Below, piece by piece: positions 52,802 to 62,414 of a DNA stretch of 64,000 bases. A program made the position numbers and the translations under genes. The notes under the pieces are model-generated. The model was not told the origin of the DNA and did not search any database. It saw nothing but the letters and a program-made list of their open reading frames with translations. Origin of the DNA: Lachnospiraceae bacterium (GTDB taxonomy: Bacteria; Bacillota; Clostridia; Lachnospirales; Lachnospiraceae); NCBI GenBank assembly GCA_910576125.1, contig CAJTHM010000005.1:124001-188000 (forward strand), in the 5' to 3' direction. Position 1 is the first letter of the stretch; each line of letters opens with the position of its first letter.

Positions 52802-54559
52802 TTACTGTTCGCTGGCTGCGGCCTCATAAGTAGTCAAATACCATTCATTTACCTTATCCATGCCCATTTCGGTCACTTTCGCAATGAGATCGTCGCGCAT
52901 CTTAAAGTATGTTGCCTCGTCCTTGGCAAGAACACATGCCATCATCCCCTCATCCATTACCACATCCACCTCGTTAAGAATCATCTGGAGGTCAGTCGGC
53001 AGCGTATTCGCGGCAGCCTGGGCGGGCGCATAGAGGAAATCGTGGTCATAGAGCTCGCCATTCTCGTGCATCTTCATAATCTTTTCCATCATGCTCATTC
53101 CATAGTGCGCAGCCACGTCCTTTTCCATTGCTGACGCATATTTCAGGAGGAAACTCTGCTCATCGAACAAATTAGTGCGATATCCGTCCGGGCTTCCCCC
53201 TCCGCTTCCATTCCATCCGAACCCGATGCCGGAATCATAGTAGAAATCATTCATTTCCTGATGGGCTATGCAGGCTTCTTCTGTCAGGGTAGGCACTCCA
53301 TCCACATAATTCCAGGTTTCCCCTTCTAAGCCGCTCGTGACGGTACGGCCTCCCTCTGGAGAAAACAGCCATGTCATGAATTCCATGATGCGGTCGGGAT
53401 ACTTAGTCTTGGAAGAGATACAGCGCAGATTGCCGATACCCAATCCCTTGTTAGCCTCGGACTCCTCAAATGTCATATCTGTGGTACAGCCCTTCAAAGG
53501 GAGCATCTGGAAGCCCCCCGCGACGCCATTGACCGCTTTCTGCGCGGTGGCGTTCCCTGTGATGTCATGATAGAGAGTGGATACATACTGCCCGTTCACC
53601 GCCTTCAGGGAGTCAGAGTCGAAATCCTGCAGGAAAGAATCCGGGTCAAGCAGACCGTCCTGGTTCAGCTTCCAGTACATATGGTTATACTGCCAGTTGG
53701 GGGATTCCGGATCGGTATAGAGCGCAATCATCTCCTCTGTCTTACAGTCAACAGCCATATAAGGCGTGAGGGGATAATACCCCAGGGAATACGTGTGGTA
53801 GAGGGACTGTCCCCGCATCTCGATGGTGGGATAGGCAATGGCATAGACCGGAAGTCCATCGTCCGTGGCAGGCTTCACTGCCACCATATCCACCAGGAGC
53901 TGGTAAACCTCATCCACATCGGCATTAAGCTCCGGATAACCTACTTCAGCATATCTCTCCCAATCCACATTCAGCCCCCATTGCTGTGTCCCCAGACTGG
54001 CGTCCGGTCCGGCCTCACTATAGCCCATGATTCCGTAGATTTGGTCGCTGTGGAAAACTTCCCTGCGCTGGAAGTCCATCACTTCCTCTATCTTGGTGGG
54101 CGGGAAAAGATACTGAGCGGCATTATATTTTTCAATCAGGTCGTCCAACGGCAGGATAAAGCCGGACTCGATGAGCGGAACCACCTCATTGGCCTCGATG
54201 ATAAAGATGTCCGGAAGGTCTCCGGAAGCCATCAGCGCCTCTTTCCGCTCCGAGATATCCACCACCTCAATAGTAATCCCGAACTTATCATAGATATATT
54301 TAGCCACTGAGTTGTCCGGATAATCGTTCCACTGCTGGGGAAGTATCGTCGCCACGGTAATCGTGATGGGCTCCCGGTCCTGTGTCTCCCCGGCATTCCC
54401 GGCATCCCCGTTCTCCATACTCTCGCCAGACGATGCCATACTCTCCTGCTGCTCTGCTTTGGATGATTCCCCCTGACTGTCATTGCCGCAGGCTGCCAGA
54501 CCCACTGTCATTGTCGCCGCCAACGCGACAGCCCAAATCTTTTTGATTGATTTCCTCAT
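52802..54559 (-). CDS. Extracellular solute-binding lipoprotein, LplA type (locus B)
   Basis: A 585-residue binding protein. The signal peptide ends VGLAACGNDSQG (lipobox LAAC), followed by a Ser/Glu-rich linker (about 25-55) and a family 1 fold. The C-terminus (MDKVNEWYLTTYEAAASEQ) matches LplA relatives. The ATG at 54559 has AAAAAGGAGG nine bases upstream; the frame to 54613 lies in the gap. It serves the permease pair encoded before it (58-bp gap). The glycosidase downstream suggests a plant-type glycoside as ligand. Confidence 0.91.
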   Translation of the reverse strand: MRKSIKKIWAVALAATMTVGLAACGNDSQGESSKAEQQESMASSGESMENGDAGNAGETQDREPITITVATILPQQWNDYPDNSVAKYIYDKFGITIEVVDISERKEALMASGDLPDIFIIEANEVVPLIESGFILPLDDLIEKYNAAQYLFPPTKIEEVMDFQRREVFHSDQIYGIMGYSEAGPDASLGTQQWGLNVDWERYAEVGYPELNADVDEVYQLLVDMVAVKPATDDGLPVYAIAYPTIEMRGQSLYHTYSLGYYPLTPYMAVDCKTEEMIALYTDPESPNWQYNHMYWKLNQDGLLDPDSFLQDFDSDSLKAVNGQYVSTLYHDITGNATAQKAVNGVAGGFQMLPLKGCTTDMTFEESEANKGLGIGNLRCISSKTKYPDRIMEFMTWLFSPEGGRTVTSGLEGETWNYVDGVPTLTEEACIAHQEMNDFYYDSGIGFGWNGSGGGSPDGYRTNLFDEQSFLLKYASAMEKDVAAHYGMSMMEKIMKMHENGELYDHDFLYAPAQAAANTLPTDLQMILNEVDVVMDEGMMACVLAKDEATYFKMRDDLIAKVTEMGMDKVNEWYLTTYEAAASEQ

Positions 54560-54617
54560 AAACTCATCCTCCTTTTTAAGAAAATTATTGTAAATCTGTA
54601 AATAATTAAACATAATT

Positions 54618-55514
54618 TCATCCTTTTACGGATCCCAGCATGATGCCCTTAGTAAAATACTTCTGCATATAGGGGTAGACGCACAGAATCGGAACAACCG
54701 TCACCACCAGCAGCGTCATCTTGATGGACATGGGCGTCAGCTGCCGTCTCATATTTGTCTTGCTCCCCTGCTCCAGCAGAATGGTGGAGGCATTTTTCAG
54801 ATACTGGTACAAAATATACTGCAAGGTTCGCAAATCCTTGTTCATGGTATAAATCAGCGTCGTGGAATAGTCGCTCCATACCCCCACTGCCGTGAACACG
54901 CCAATCGTTGCCAGGATTGGCTTGGAGAGAGGAATGATGATGCGGACAAGGATGTTCCAATAGCTGGCCCCGTCCAATTTCGCGGACTCCTCCAGGGAAC
55001 CCGGAATGCTCTCGATAAAGGTTTTCGCCAGAATCACATAGTACGCGCTTACGCCCGGCATGATATAAATCAAATATGTATCGTACAGACCCAGGTACTT
55101 CCTCAGCAGAAACTCCGGAATCAGGCCGCCTCCGACAAACATGGTGCCCACAAAGAAGCGGTAGACAGCCTTGCGGAAGGGCATCCGCTCGCGGGAAAGC
55201 AGATATCCCAGAAACCCGCTGATGAACATCTGTTCCAGGGTACAGATTACCGTGATGCTCACAGAGACCAGAGCGGCGCGCGGGATGCCTTTCAGGGTCA
55301 GCACTTTCCGGTAGTTGTCCAGGGTAAAGTCCACCGGCCAGAAGTACACGCCTGCCGTCGCCTTTAAAGGGTCGCTTAGCGAATAAACAAATATGTAATA
55401 GAAAGGATAGATACAGGTAAAAGCGAACAGGAACATCAGCGCTGCATTAATCCAGTCAAAAGGCTTCGCCTTAAACATATGCTTCTTCTGCGCCCTTTTC
55501 TTCTTTCTTTCCAT
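54618..55514 (-). CDS. Carbohydrate ABC transporter permease, LplC type (locus B)
   Basis: A 298-residue permease with six predicted helices, a Lys-rich start and the EAA loop LEESAKLDGASYWNILVRIIIP near residue 195. The C-terminus KYFTKGIMLGSVKG is the LplC hallmark. It lies 11 bp after the LplB-type gene. No ATPase is encoded in the locus. A shared ATPase is inferred. Confidence 0.92.
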   Translation of the reverse strand: MERKKKRAQKKHMFKAKPFDWINAALMFLFAFTCIYPFYYIFVYSLSDPLKATAGVYFWPVDFTLDNYRKVLTLKGIPRAALVSVSITVICTLEQMFISGFLGYLLSRERMPFRKAVYRFFVGTMFVGGGLIPEFLLRKYLGLYDTYLIYIMPGVSAYYVILAKTFIESIPGSLEESAKLDGASYWNILVRIIIPLSKPILATIGVFTAVGVWSDYSTTLIYTMNKDLRTLQYILYQYLKNASTILLEQGSKTNMRRQLTPMSIKMTLLVVTVVPILCVYPYMQKYFTKGIMLGSVKG

Positions 55515-55525
55515 AGCGTCACCTC

Positions 55526-56443
55526 CTATACGACAGACTCGCCGCGAACCTTCTTGGCTGCAGTATTAGCCAGGCAAATCAGCACAATGGAGACGACAGA
55601 ATTCATAATCCCCAGGGCGATGCCGTATGAATAGCTCGCATCCCTGAACAGGTTATAGCTGTATAAGCCGATATTCTCCAGCTTGGGGTTGGTCAGGGGA
55701 GTCCCGAACACCAGAGGGTAGTCCATTCCGCCGCTCAGGAAACCGCTGATTCCCAGCACTGTCTGCACCAGAAAGGTAGGCAGCACACCCGGAATCGTCA
55801 CATGCCAGATTCGCCGGAACCGCCCCGCCCCGTCCGTCATGGCCGCGTCATACAGTTCCTGGTCAATGCCGGAGATGGCCGCCAGGTAGATGATTGCCGA
55901 AAATCCAATCCCTTTCCACGTACCCATCACCGCCTGAAGCGTCCATGAAATGTTTATGTTGTTGAGCAGATTGAACGGCTCGGAAATAATCCCTTTGCGG
56001 AGGAAAAGAATGTTCAGCATCCCATCCGTGGAAAACAGCCCCACCATCAGCCCGTAAATCATTACCCAGCTGATGAAATTCGGAATGGTGGTCACGGTCT
56101 GAATGATGCGGCGGTACCGTGTGGACCGCAGTTCATTCAGGAAGATGGCAAAGGCCACCGGAAGCCAGGAAATCGCCAGGCCAATCGTATTGGGAATGAC
56201 CGTATTGCGCAGGGCGCGGGGCAGCCGGCTGATGCTGGAGAACAGCATCCGGAAATTCTTCAGCCCCACGAACTCGCTCTGCAGAGGCGATTTCCCCAGC
56301 TTGTAATCCACAAAGGCATAAGCCCAGCCTGCAATCGGCATATAGTGAAAGACAAAGACATAGAGTATCCAGGGCAGAATCATCCAGAACAAAATCCATT
56401 CCTTTTTTTGACTTTTCTTGTTCACAGTCGCCTTTTTGGGCAT
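55526..56443 (-). CDS. Carbohydrate ABC transporter permease, LplB type (locus B)
   Basis: A 305-residue permease with six predicted helices. The EAA-type loop is YDAAMTDGAGRFRRIWHVTIP near residue 210. The ATG at 56443 is preferred, with AAAGGCGG upstream; a start at 56473 has no ribosome site. It begins the minus-strand part of locus B and is divergent from the YesN-type regulator gene 316 bp away. I see no strong sigma-A promoter on this strand, which fits activator control. Confidence 0.91.
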   Translation of the reverse strand: MPKKATVNKKSQKKEWILFWMILPWILYVFVFHYMPIAGWAYAFVDYKLGKSPLQSEFVGLKNFRMLFSSISRLPRALRNTVIPNTIGLAISWLPVAFAIFLNELRSTRYRRIIQTVTTIPNFISWVMIYGLMVGLFSTDGMLNILFLRKGIISEPFNLLNNINISWTLQAVMGTWKGIGFSAIIYLAAISGIDQELYDAAMTDGAGRFRRIWHVTIPGVLPTFLVQTVLGISGFLSGGMDYPLVFGTPLTNPKLENIGLYSYNLFRDASYSYGIALGIMNSVVSIVLICLANTAAKKVRGESVV

Positions 56444-56601
56444 CCTTTCACACCGCCTTTCTTTGATATGCATTTATTTTAGCACTTTCGCCCCATTCAT
56501 ATAATGCACAGTTTTTACTATTTTCTCTATAATATTGTTTATTTTTACAACCAGTTCCAAAATAGCTAACCATTCTTTAGGCGAAACTAATAAAATGTAT
56601 A

Positions 56602-56630
56602 TTGTTTTGGTAAAATCCTTTTGATATAAT
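56602..56630 (+). promoter_or_regulatory. Promoter of the locus B yesN-yesM pair
   Basis: TTGTTT, a 17-bp spacer and a perfect TATAAT, about 130 bp before the regulator start. The rest of the 56444-56758 divergent region is AT-rich with no gene. Confidence 0.65.
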
Positions 56631-56758
56631 CAGAATACAGGAGCGCTCTCAGAAAGCAGGCAAGTCGAAAATCAGCTGCTGCCGGAAGGAGAAAGCGGGA
56701 TGTTTCCATGAGTACGCTTACATAGAAGAACGGTTACAGAAGAATGGCGGTGAATTAT

Positions 56759-58402
56759 ATGTATTCAGCTTTGATTGTAGAAGACGAACTGTTTGCCCTC
56801 CACAGCATGCGCGATATGCTGGACTGGAATGGGGCCGGCATCGACAGGGTATATGAGGCGGCGAACGGCAGGGAAGCTTACGAGGTGTATCTCCGTGAAT
56901 TCCCGGATATCATCCTGACCGATTTGAGTATGCCCGTCATGGATGGGCTCACGCTGATCCGGAACATCCGGGAGCGGGAAGGGGACGCAAAAACGCGCAT
57001 TATCATCATGACCTGCATCGATGATTTCGCCCAGGCCCAGCAGGCGCTGAATATGGGGGTGTCCCATTATTTCCTGAAAGCGACTGCCAGCTGCCGTGAC
57101 ATCCAGAAAATCCTTCAAAACACCACCAGGGACCTGGACAAGGAACGGCTTTCACAAGGTACCAGTTCCGCTGAAAAAGCGATACAGATTCTGAAGCACG
57201 GGGGAGCCCTTTCGCCGGAGGATGCCGTAGCTGCCCTGCTCGCAGCCGGCATCTCTCCAGAGGAGAACTATGCCGTACTGCTTCTATGTCTGCCCCGGAA
57301 AGATTCCCTGCTGCCTGACCACGAAATCCTGCAGCGGACAATCAAGGCATGCTCCGGCGCGGACGCGGAAATCCTGCGCATCTCACCTGGATGCTGCGCC
57401 TTTCTGTTGAACCAGGAAAACGCGGAGCGTCTGTCCATCGCCCTGCCCCGCCTGTGCGCGGAGCTGTCCGCCGGCGGCAGCGGCGGGATGCGGGCCGGCA
57501 TGAGCGGATGGGCACAAGGGCCGGGCAGTCTGGCTGAGGCGGTGCGACAGGCAGGGAAGGGGCTGGATCTATGCTATTTCACCGGCGCATGCCCCTCCCT
57601 TTATGTCGGCCAGGAGGGCTTCCTTGTCCCGGAGGATATCGCCATCCGGCTGCTGGCCCTCCCGAACGCCTTTTTCCATGTGCCCCAAAAATTCGTGGAC
57701 AGTTACGAGTCCCGCATCCGGCAGGTCACCTCCCGGAGCTATCCGGATTCCGGCTCCTTTCAGGAAGCTTTGTCGGCTGTGGCCGTATGGCTGTCCATGC
57801 AGACGGACAGCGCCAGGGATTCTCTGGAGGAAAACTGTGTCGCCTGTACCCGCAGGATTTCGGAAAGCGGGACGCTCAGGGAATCCATCGCCTGTTTTGA
57901 AGAGTACGCCACAGACGTCCTGAACCTGTCCTCTTTCTCCAGGCAGATGCCGGACTGCGTGAAAGAAGCGCTCCATTACATCCATGACAATCTGGACCAC
58001 CCGCTGTCGCTCAATGAGATTGCGGAACATATCCACCTGAACCCGGCCTACTTAAGCACGCTGTTCCGCCGGGTGATGAACCAGAGCCCCATCAGCTATA
58101 TCAATTCCGTGCGCATCGAGCGCGCGAAGCTGCTGCTGCGCAGTACGGATCAGTCTGTAAACGAGATTGCCGCCTCGCTGGGATTTGCCCAGGACATCTA
58201 TTTTTACCGGCTGTTCAAGCATCACGCCAAGGTGACGCCAAACGAATATCGGTCATCGGCCCAGCGGCAGGACAGCGGAACGAGGCAATGGATGCCTGCG
58301 GCAAGATACGGCGGAACGTTTTCCGGGGACAGGCAGCAGCCGGTCAAAAAAGGCCAGACAGGCTCCGCCAATGAACCGGCAAGGGAGGAGGATGCGACAT
58401 GA
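56759..58402 (+). CDS. Response regulator, YesN type (locus B)
   Basis: A 547-residue regulator. The receiver domain has acidic E8-D9, the phosphoacceptor D55 in LTDLSMPVMDG and a conserved Lys in YFLKAT. A long linker follows, then an AraC-type domain (about residues 400-500: SLNEIAEHIHLNPAYLSTLFRRV and a second helix-turn-helix), with a polar tail of about 45 residues. The ATG at 56759 (MYSALIVEDE) has GGCGGTG upstream and matches the family start; an ATG at 56744 would add five residues. It overlaps the kinase gene by four bases and likely activates the divergent transporter operon. Confidence 0.92.
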   Translation: MYSALIVEDELFALHSMRDMLDWNGAGIDRVYEAANGREAYEVYLREFPDIILTDLSMPVMDGLTLIRNIREREGDAKTRIIIMTCIDDFAQAQQALNMGVSHYFLKATASCRDIQKILQNTTRDLDKERLSQGTSSAEKAIQILKHGGALSPEDAVAALLAAGISPEENYAVLLLCLPRKDSLLPDHEILQRTIKACSGADAEILRISPGCCAFLLNQENAERLSIALPRLCAELSAGGSGGMRAGMSGWAQGPGSLAEAVRQAGKGLDLCYFTGACPSLYVGQEGFLVPEDIAIRLLALPNAFFHVPQKFVDSYESRIRQVTSRSYPDSGSFQEALSAVAVWLSMQTDSARDSLEENCVACTRRISESGTLRESIACFEEYATDVLNLSSFSRQMPDCVKEALHYIHDNLDHPLSLNEIAEHIHLNPAYLSTLFRRVMNQSPISYINSVRIERAKLLLRSTDQSVNEIAASLGFAQDIYFYRLFKHHAKVTPNEYRSSAQRQDSGTRQWMPAARYGGTFSGDRQQPVKKGQTGSANEPAREEDAT

Positions 58403-60237
58403 AACTTCATATGCGCGAGCTATTCCTGAAACGGAAAATGTCCCTGGCCTGGCAGATATCCCTGGGCACGGCTGCAATCCTGCTGGTAGTGATGGTGCTG
58501 GGGCTGCATTACATCTGGCGCCACACCATGTCCATCCTCTCCGAGCGCGACAAAGATGCCGCCTTTATCCAGCTGCAAAATGCGCAGGAACAAATCTCCC
58601 TGATTTATGACAGCCTGTGCTCCAATGTAAACCTCCTGCTGTACGACCAGGATGTCCTCGCCATCGCCAGCGAACACAGCACCCACATGGACTATGAATA
58701 CTTCTCCCATGTGAGCAACATCCATACCCTGATGACAGGCATGGCGCGGAGCAACCGATATATTGATTCCGTATTTCTCTATATCAATGACAATGCATTC
58801 ATCAGCACCATAATCACCAACTCCATCACATCCGATACCAGGGAGACGGTTCCGATCATGCAGTCCGATTTCTATAAGGAAATCTGCAGCTCTGTCTATC
58901 AGATTCTCTTCACCGCGGGGCATGAAATCAACGAATTCCATGGATATCTCAATCCCTCGGCGGAGAACCTCCCACTGATTACCGTAGGCTGCGCTTCCGG
59001 CAGTTCCTATCGGAACCGCCGCAAGCGAGTCGTGATCATCAACCTCAACACACAGATGCTCGACTCCCTTCTCCGATCCTGCTTCGGAGAGGACAGCTTC
59101 GCATTTCTGCTGGACAGGGATCTGTCTCTTCTCTATACCACAGATGCTTTAGACGAAGCGGGACCAGATCTCTCGCCACTGGCGGAGGGGAACAATGCAA
59201 TGGGGCAGTTCTCCGCATCCCTCCATGGCACCACCGGACAGGCCGTCTATATGCGCTGCAAAGACAGCGGGCTTACCATTGTAAAATACATCTCGGACAG
59301 CGAAAACCGCCAGGATGCCGCCGCTCTGGAAATCGTCTTCGTTCTGGCGTTCGTCCTGTGCGGCGTCATAGCCCTGGCTTTCATGCGGTACTGGATCTAT
59401 CGCTGCCTGAAACCCCTCGATGCCCTCTGCCAGAAAATGGGAGAACTGGAGTCCGGCAGGCTGGGCGTACAGATCGAGTCTCCCCTGCGCAATGAGCTGG
59501 GGAATGTAATCCGGCATTTCAACCTTATGTCCCAGGCCCTGGCAAGGATGGACGAGGAAAACCGGAAAGCGGAGAAGGCCCTCCATGTCCAGGAAATCCT
59601 CGCCTTGCGGGCGCAGATAAACCCCCATTTCATCTTCAATGTGCTGAACACGTTCAAGTGGATGGCTCTCTCCTACCATGCGAATGACCTGGAGGAATGC
59701 ATCGCGGCGCTGGCGGAAATCCTCCTTCCTGTCTTCCGGGAGAATATCGGCCCCATTCCGCTGGGAAAGGAAATCCATTATCTGAAAAAATATCTGCTGA
59801 TTCTGAGCCACCAGTTCGGCAGCCAGGTCTGCCTGGACATTTCGCTGGCCCCGGAACTGGAAAGCGTCCCGATTCCGCCGCTGACCCTGCAGCCCATCGT
59901 AGAAAACTGCGTCCGGCATGGTTATATCCCTGATGGACCGGTGCTGACAGTCTGCGTCACGGCACGGACAGAGGGGGACGCGCTCACGATCAGCGTTACG
60001 GATGACGGCGGCGGCATGGATGCGGAGACGCTCCGGCAGGTTCAATCTTCACTGGAGCCGAGGGAGAATACCGGCACCGACAGCAGACATATCGGTCTCT
60101 CCAATGTCAACCGGAGGCTCACGCTGAATTATGGCCCCCGGTATGGCCTGCGGATCCAGAGCGCGCCGGGGGAAGGGACCACGGTGGATATCCGTCTGCC
60201 GGCTCCGCCCTTTCCCCCTGGCCCCACCACAGCGTGA
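58399..60237 (+). CDS. Sensor histidine kinase, YesM type (locus B)
   Basis: A 612-residue kinase with a first helix near 20-40, an extracellular sensor region (about 45-300), a second helix near 310-335, a HAMP domain, the INPHFIFNVLNTFKWMAL phosphoacceptor block near residue 410, and an HATPase (IVENCVRHGY, DDGGGMD, HIGLSNVNRRL). The start overlaps the regulator stop (ATGA). It should sense the glycoside imported by the divergent ABC system. The Pro-rich C-terminal end (PPFPPGPTTA) is not part of the catalytic fold. Confidence 0.92.
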   Translation: MKLHMRELFLKRKMSLAWQISLGTAAILLVVMVLGLHYIWRHTMSILSERDKDAAFIQLQNAQEQISLIYDSLCSNVNLLLYDQDVLAIASEHSTHMDYEYFSHVSNIHTLMTGMARSNRYIDSVFLYINDNAFISTIITNSITSDTRETVPIMQSDFYKEICSSVYQILFTAGHEINEFHGYLNPSAENLPLITVGCASGSSYRNRRKRVVIINLNTQMLDSLLRSCFGEDSFAFLLDRDLSLLYTTDALDEAGPDLSPLAEGNNAMGQFSASLHGTTGQAVYMRCKDSGLTIVKYISDSENRQDAAALEIVFVLAFVLCGVIALAFMRYWIYRCLKPLDALCQKMGELESGRLGVQIESPLRNELGNVIRHFNLMSQALARMDEENRKAEKALHVQEILALRAQINPHFIFNVLNTFKWMALSYHANDLEECIAALAEILLPVFRENIGPIPLGKEIHYLKKYLLILSHQFGSQVCLDISLAPELESVPIPPLTLQPIVENCVRHGYIPDGPVLTVCVTARTEGDALTISVTDDGGGMDAETLRQVQSSLEPRENTGTDSRHIGLSNVNRRLTLNYGPRYGLRIQSAPGEGTTVDIRLPAPPFPPGPTTA

Positions 60238-60510
60238 ATGCATTTTCCCTTGTCAATAAGGATACCGGCTCTTCCGGTCTGCAATCTATGATTTCCGCAT
60301 GAAGCCCGGCGGCCTGTTCTATGATTCCCTCCTCTGGCAGGTCGTCCGGTTCATCATGCAGAACAGCCATCCATTTCTGCTCTGCCCTGTTCGTCTCCCG
60401 CATATGGGCCCTGTTCTTTGGGCCGGCTTTTAACTGCAAGCATTATTTGATGCCGCTCATTCGTTCTCGGGATGTGCCGCCGCGTAAACGGTTTGATACA
60501 ATATTCTGTC
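60238..60510. other. Intergenic region after the locus B kinase
   Basis: These 273 bp separate the convergent kinase and XRE-type genes. A minus-strand frame here (EQKWMAVLHDEPDDLPEEG) runs on into the kinase gene and has no start site, so I do not call a gene. A weak GGCCC/GGGCC hairpin with TTTT lies near 60407-60431. Confidence 0.4.
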
Positions 60511-61557
60511 CTACCGCAGCGTTTCCAGCAGCTCCTGCCAGCGCGCCTCCCCTTTCATGTATTCGAACTTCTCCTCATCCAGAAGACCCTTTATCAATGT
60601 CTCTTTGATCTTTTTCCCGAATTCCTCCCGCGGCTCCCTGAACTCCATATGCTCATATAGCGGCGACCGGCTGTAGCTGGCGAGATCCTCTATGCCTGAC
60701 AGGAGCTTATGCGCGATCCGCAAAGTGGCCTCCGCGTCTTTCCTGTAAACCGCCAGATCTATCTCCAGGCAGGCCTCCTGGTACTGGCCTATCTCCAGCA
60801 GCCGGGCCAAAGCTGTCTGCTTCTCCACGATAAAGCGGACCCTCTCCATGTCATTTTCCCGCATTGCCAGCTGGCAGATGCTCTGGAGGGCGATCTGCAG
60901 ATTATGGTATCCCGAGAACACAAGCTCCTCGTATATCTTCATGGCTTCCCGGATGCGCCCTGTCCTGCTGCAGATATCGCCCTGCCGCCTCTTCCGCTCC
61001 GGATCCTGGCCGGAATAGTACGCAAGATATTCCTCCGCCCTGTCATATTCTTCTTTCCTGAAATAGAATCCGTACAGACCCGCCGCGCCATGGAGCCTGA
61101 TGTCCTCATCCTTGCTCTCCAGCGCCCGGGCATACCAGGAGCTGATATAAGCGTCATACTGCTCTGCCGCCTCCGCCGGAATCTCTTTCATCAGGCGATG
61201 CGCGTCCAGCAGGAGCGCCAGCTGCCAGGTCAGGCTGTCGCAGTTGGGATACTGCTCCAGCACGCCCCTGGCCCAGGCAAAGCTCTCCTCATAGCTCTCC
61301 CTCTGCAGCCTCTCGTCCGCCTCCTGGACGAACCGGCGGATTTCCTCCTCCGTCAGCTCCTCTCTAAAGCTCAGCAGCGCATCCGTGGTGATGCCCAGCA
61401 GCCTGGCGATGGGGGCGAGCAGGGCGATGTCCGGGGCGGACGCGCCGTTCTCCCACTTGTTCACCGCGGGAGCCGTCACTCCCAGCCTCCTGGCCATCTC
61501 CTCCTGGGTCATGTTCTTTTCTTTCCGGTATTTCCGTATTACCTGACCTATCTCCAT
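60511..61557 (-). CDS. XRE-family transcriptional regulator with helical repeat domain
   Basis: A 348-residue protein. Residues 1-65 are an XRE helix-turn-helix (RKYRKEKNMTQEEMARRLGV TAPAVNKWENG in two parts). The remaining 280 residues are helical and repeat-like (TPR-like; YEELVFSGYHNLQIALQSIC), as in regulators that sense peptides or partner proteins. GGAGATCATGCT precedes the ATG. It stands alone between locus B and the Fur/exporter operon. Target genes are unknown. Confidence 0.85.
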   Translation of the reverse strand: MEIGQVIRKYRKEKNMTQEEMARRLGVTAPAVNKWENGASAPDIALLAPIARLLGITTDALLSFREELTEEEIRRFVQEADERLQRESYEESFAWARGVLEQYPNCDSLTWQLALLLDAHRLMKEIPAEAAEQYDAYISSWYARALESKDEDIRLHGAAGLYGFYFRKEEYDRAEEYLAYYSGQDPERKRRQGDICSRTGRIREAMKIYEELVFSGYHNLQIALQSICQLAMRENDMERVRFIVEKQTALARLLEIGQYQEACLEIDLAVYRKDAEATLRIAHKLLSGIEDLASYSRSPLYEHMEFREPREEFGKKIKETLIKGLLDEEKFEYMKGEARWQELLETLR

Positions 61558-61745
61558 AGCATGATCTCCTTTTCGCTGTGAATCCCTCTTTTTTCATCCG
61601 CATCGGCCTTTGCTGTCTTTATCCTATCAGATGGGAGCCAGGACTGCAACTGAGCATACGTTAAATATCGTTCATATAAATTAACCGGGGCTCAACATGC
61701 TTCCTGATTATGGAGGAAAATCATCATGCTATGGCACCGCCTGCG

Positions 61746-62255
61746 CTAGCCGTGTGAGTCGTCCTCGCAGGGATGCCCCGGGGCGCTTTTCCCGCATGCC
61801 TTACAGTACCCGTATAACTCCAGCTTATGCCCTGTGACCGTAAAGCCTCCCAGCCCCTCCTCCAGGCGGACATGGCTGAAAGGGCAGTTCCGCAGAGGTA
61901 TCCGATTGCGGCAGTTCAGGCACACCGCATAGTGGGTATGGCCTCCCCGGTTCAGGCTGTAGACCGCGGTTCCGTCCTCCATCCAGGTGCTTTTCTCCAC
62001 CAGGCCCTTCTCCTCAAAAGCCGCCAGGATACGGTAGACCGTAGAGACGGCATATTCTGCCTGGGCCCCGTCATCCTCACGGGCTGACATACGCTGATAG
62101 ATCTGTATGGCGCTAAGGGGCTCCGCCGTCTCCCAGAGCACTTTGTACACACTCTTTCTCTGTTTCGTCCACTTTAATCCCCGGGGATAGGATATCTCCT
62201 TTCCGCAGTCCGCATAGGGCATTCCCTCAGCGGGAATCTTCCATTTCCTGTTCAT
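61746..62255 (-). CDS. Fur-family transcriptional regulator
   Basis: A 169-residue metal-responsive repressor. The winged helix has LKWTKQRKSVYKVLWE and VSTVYRILAAFEEKGLVEK; the C-terminal half has the HTHYAVCLNCRNRIPL metal-site region and two CxxC zinc motifs (CLNC, CKAC). The ATG at 62255 follows GGAGGAGACGG; an upstream in-frame GTG would add 26 residues. It is downstream of a metal exporter on the same strand and may repress it through the palindrome at 63446-63484. Whether it senses Mn, Zn, Fe or peroxide cannot be told. Confidence 0.9.
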   Translation of the reverse strand: MNRKWKIPAEGMPYADCGKEISYPRGLKWTKQRKSVYKVLWETAEPLSAIQIYQRMSAREDDGAQAEYAVSTVYRILAAFEEKGLVEKSTWMEDGTAVYSLNRGGHTHYAVCLNCRNRIPLRNCPFSHVRLEEGLGGFTVTGHKLELYGYCKACGKSAPGHPCEDDSHG

Positions 62256-62414
62256 GGCCGTCTCCTCCTGCTCCTTTTCCGCAATCCGTGCCGCCAAACC
62301 AGCTGCCAGAATCCTGCCGGACTGCTCCTTCACCCGCCTGGCGCATTTACAGCCCGCCGGGCAGACGGCGCAGAAGCCGTGCCTGGCAGAATCCCTGCAC
62401 GGGACGAATCGGCT

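Noticed and set aside
60239..60439. Protein-like minus-strand frame after the locus B kinase gene
   Set aside because: It lacks a ribosome site and runs into the antisense of the kinase gene; no family match.
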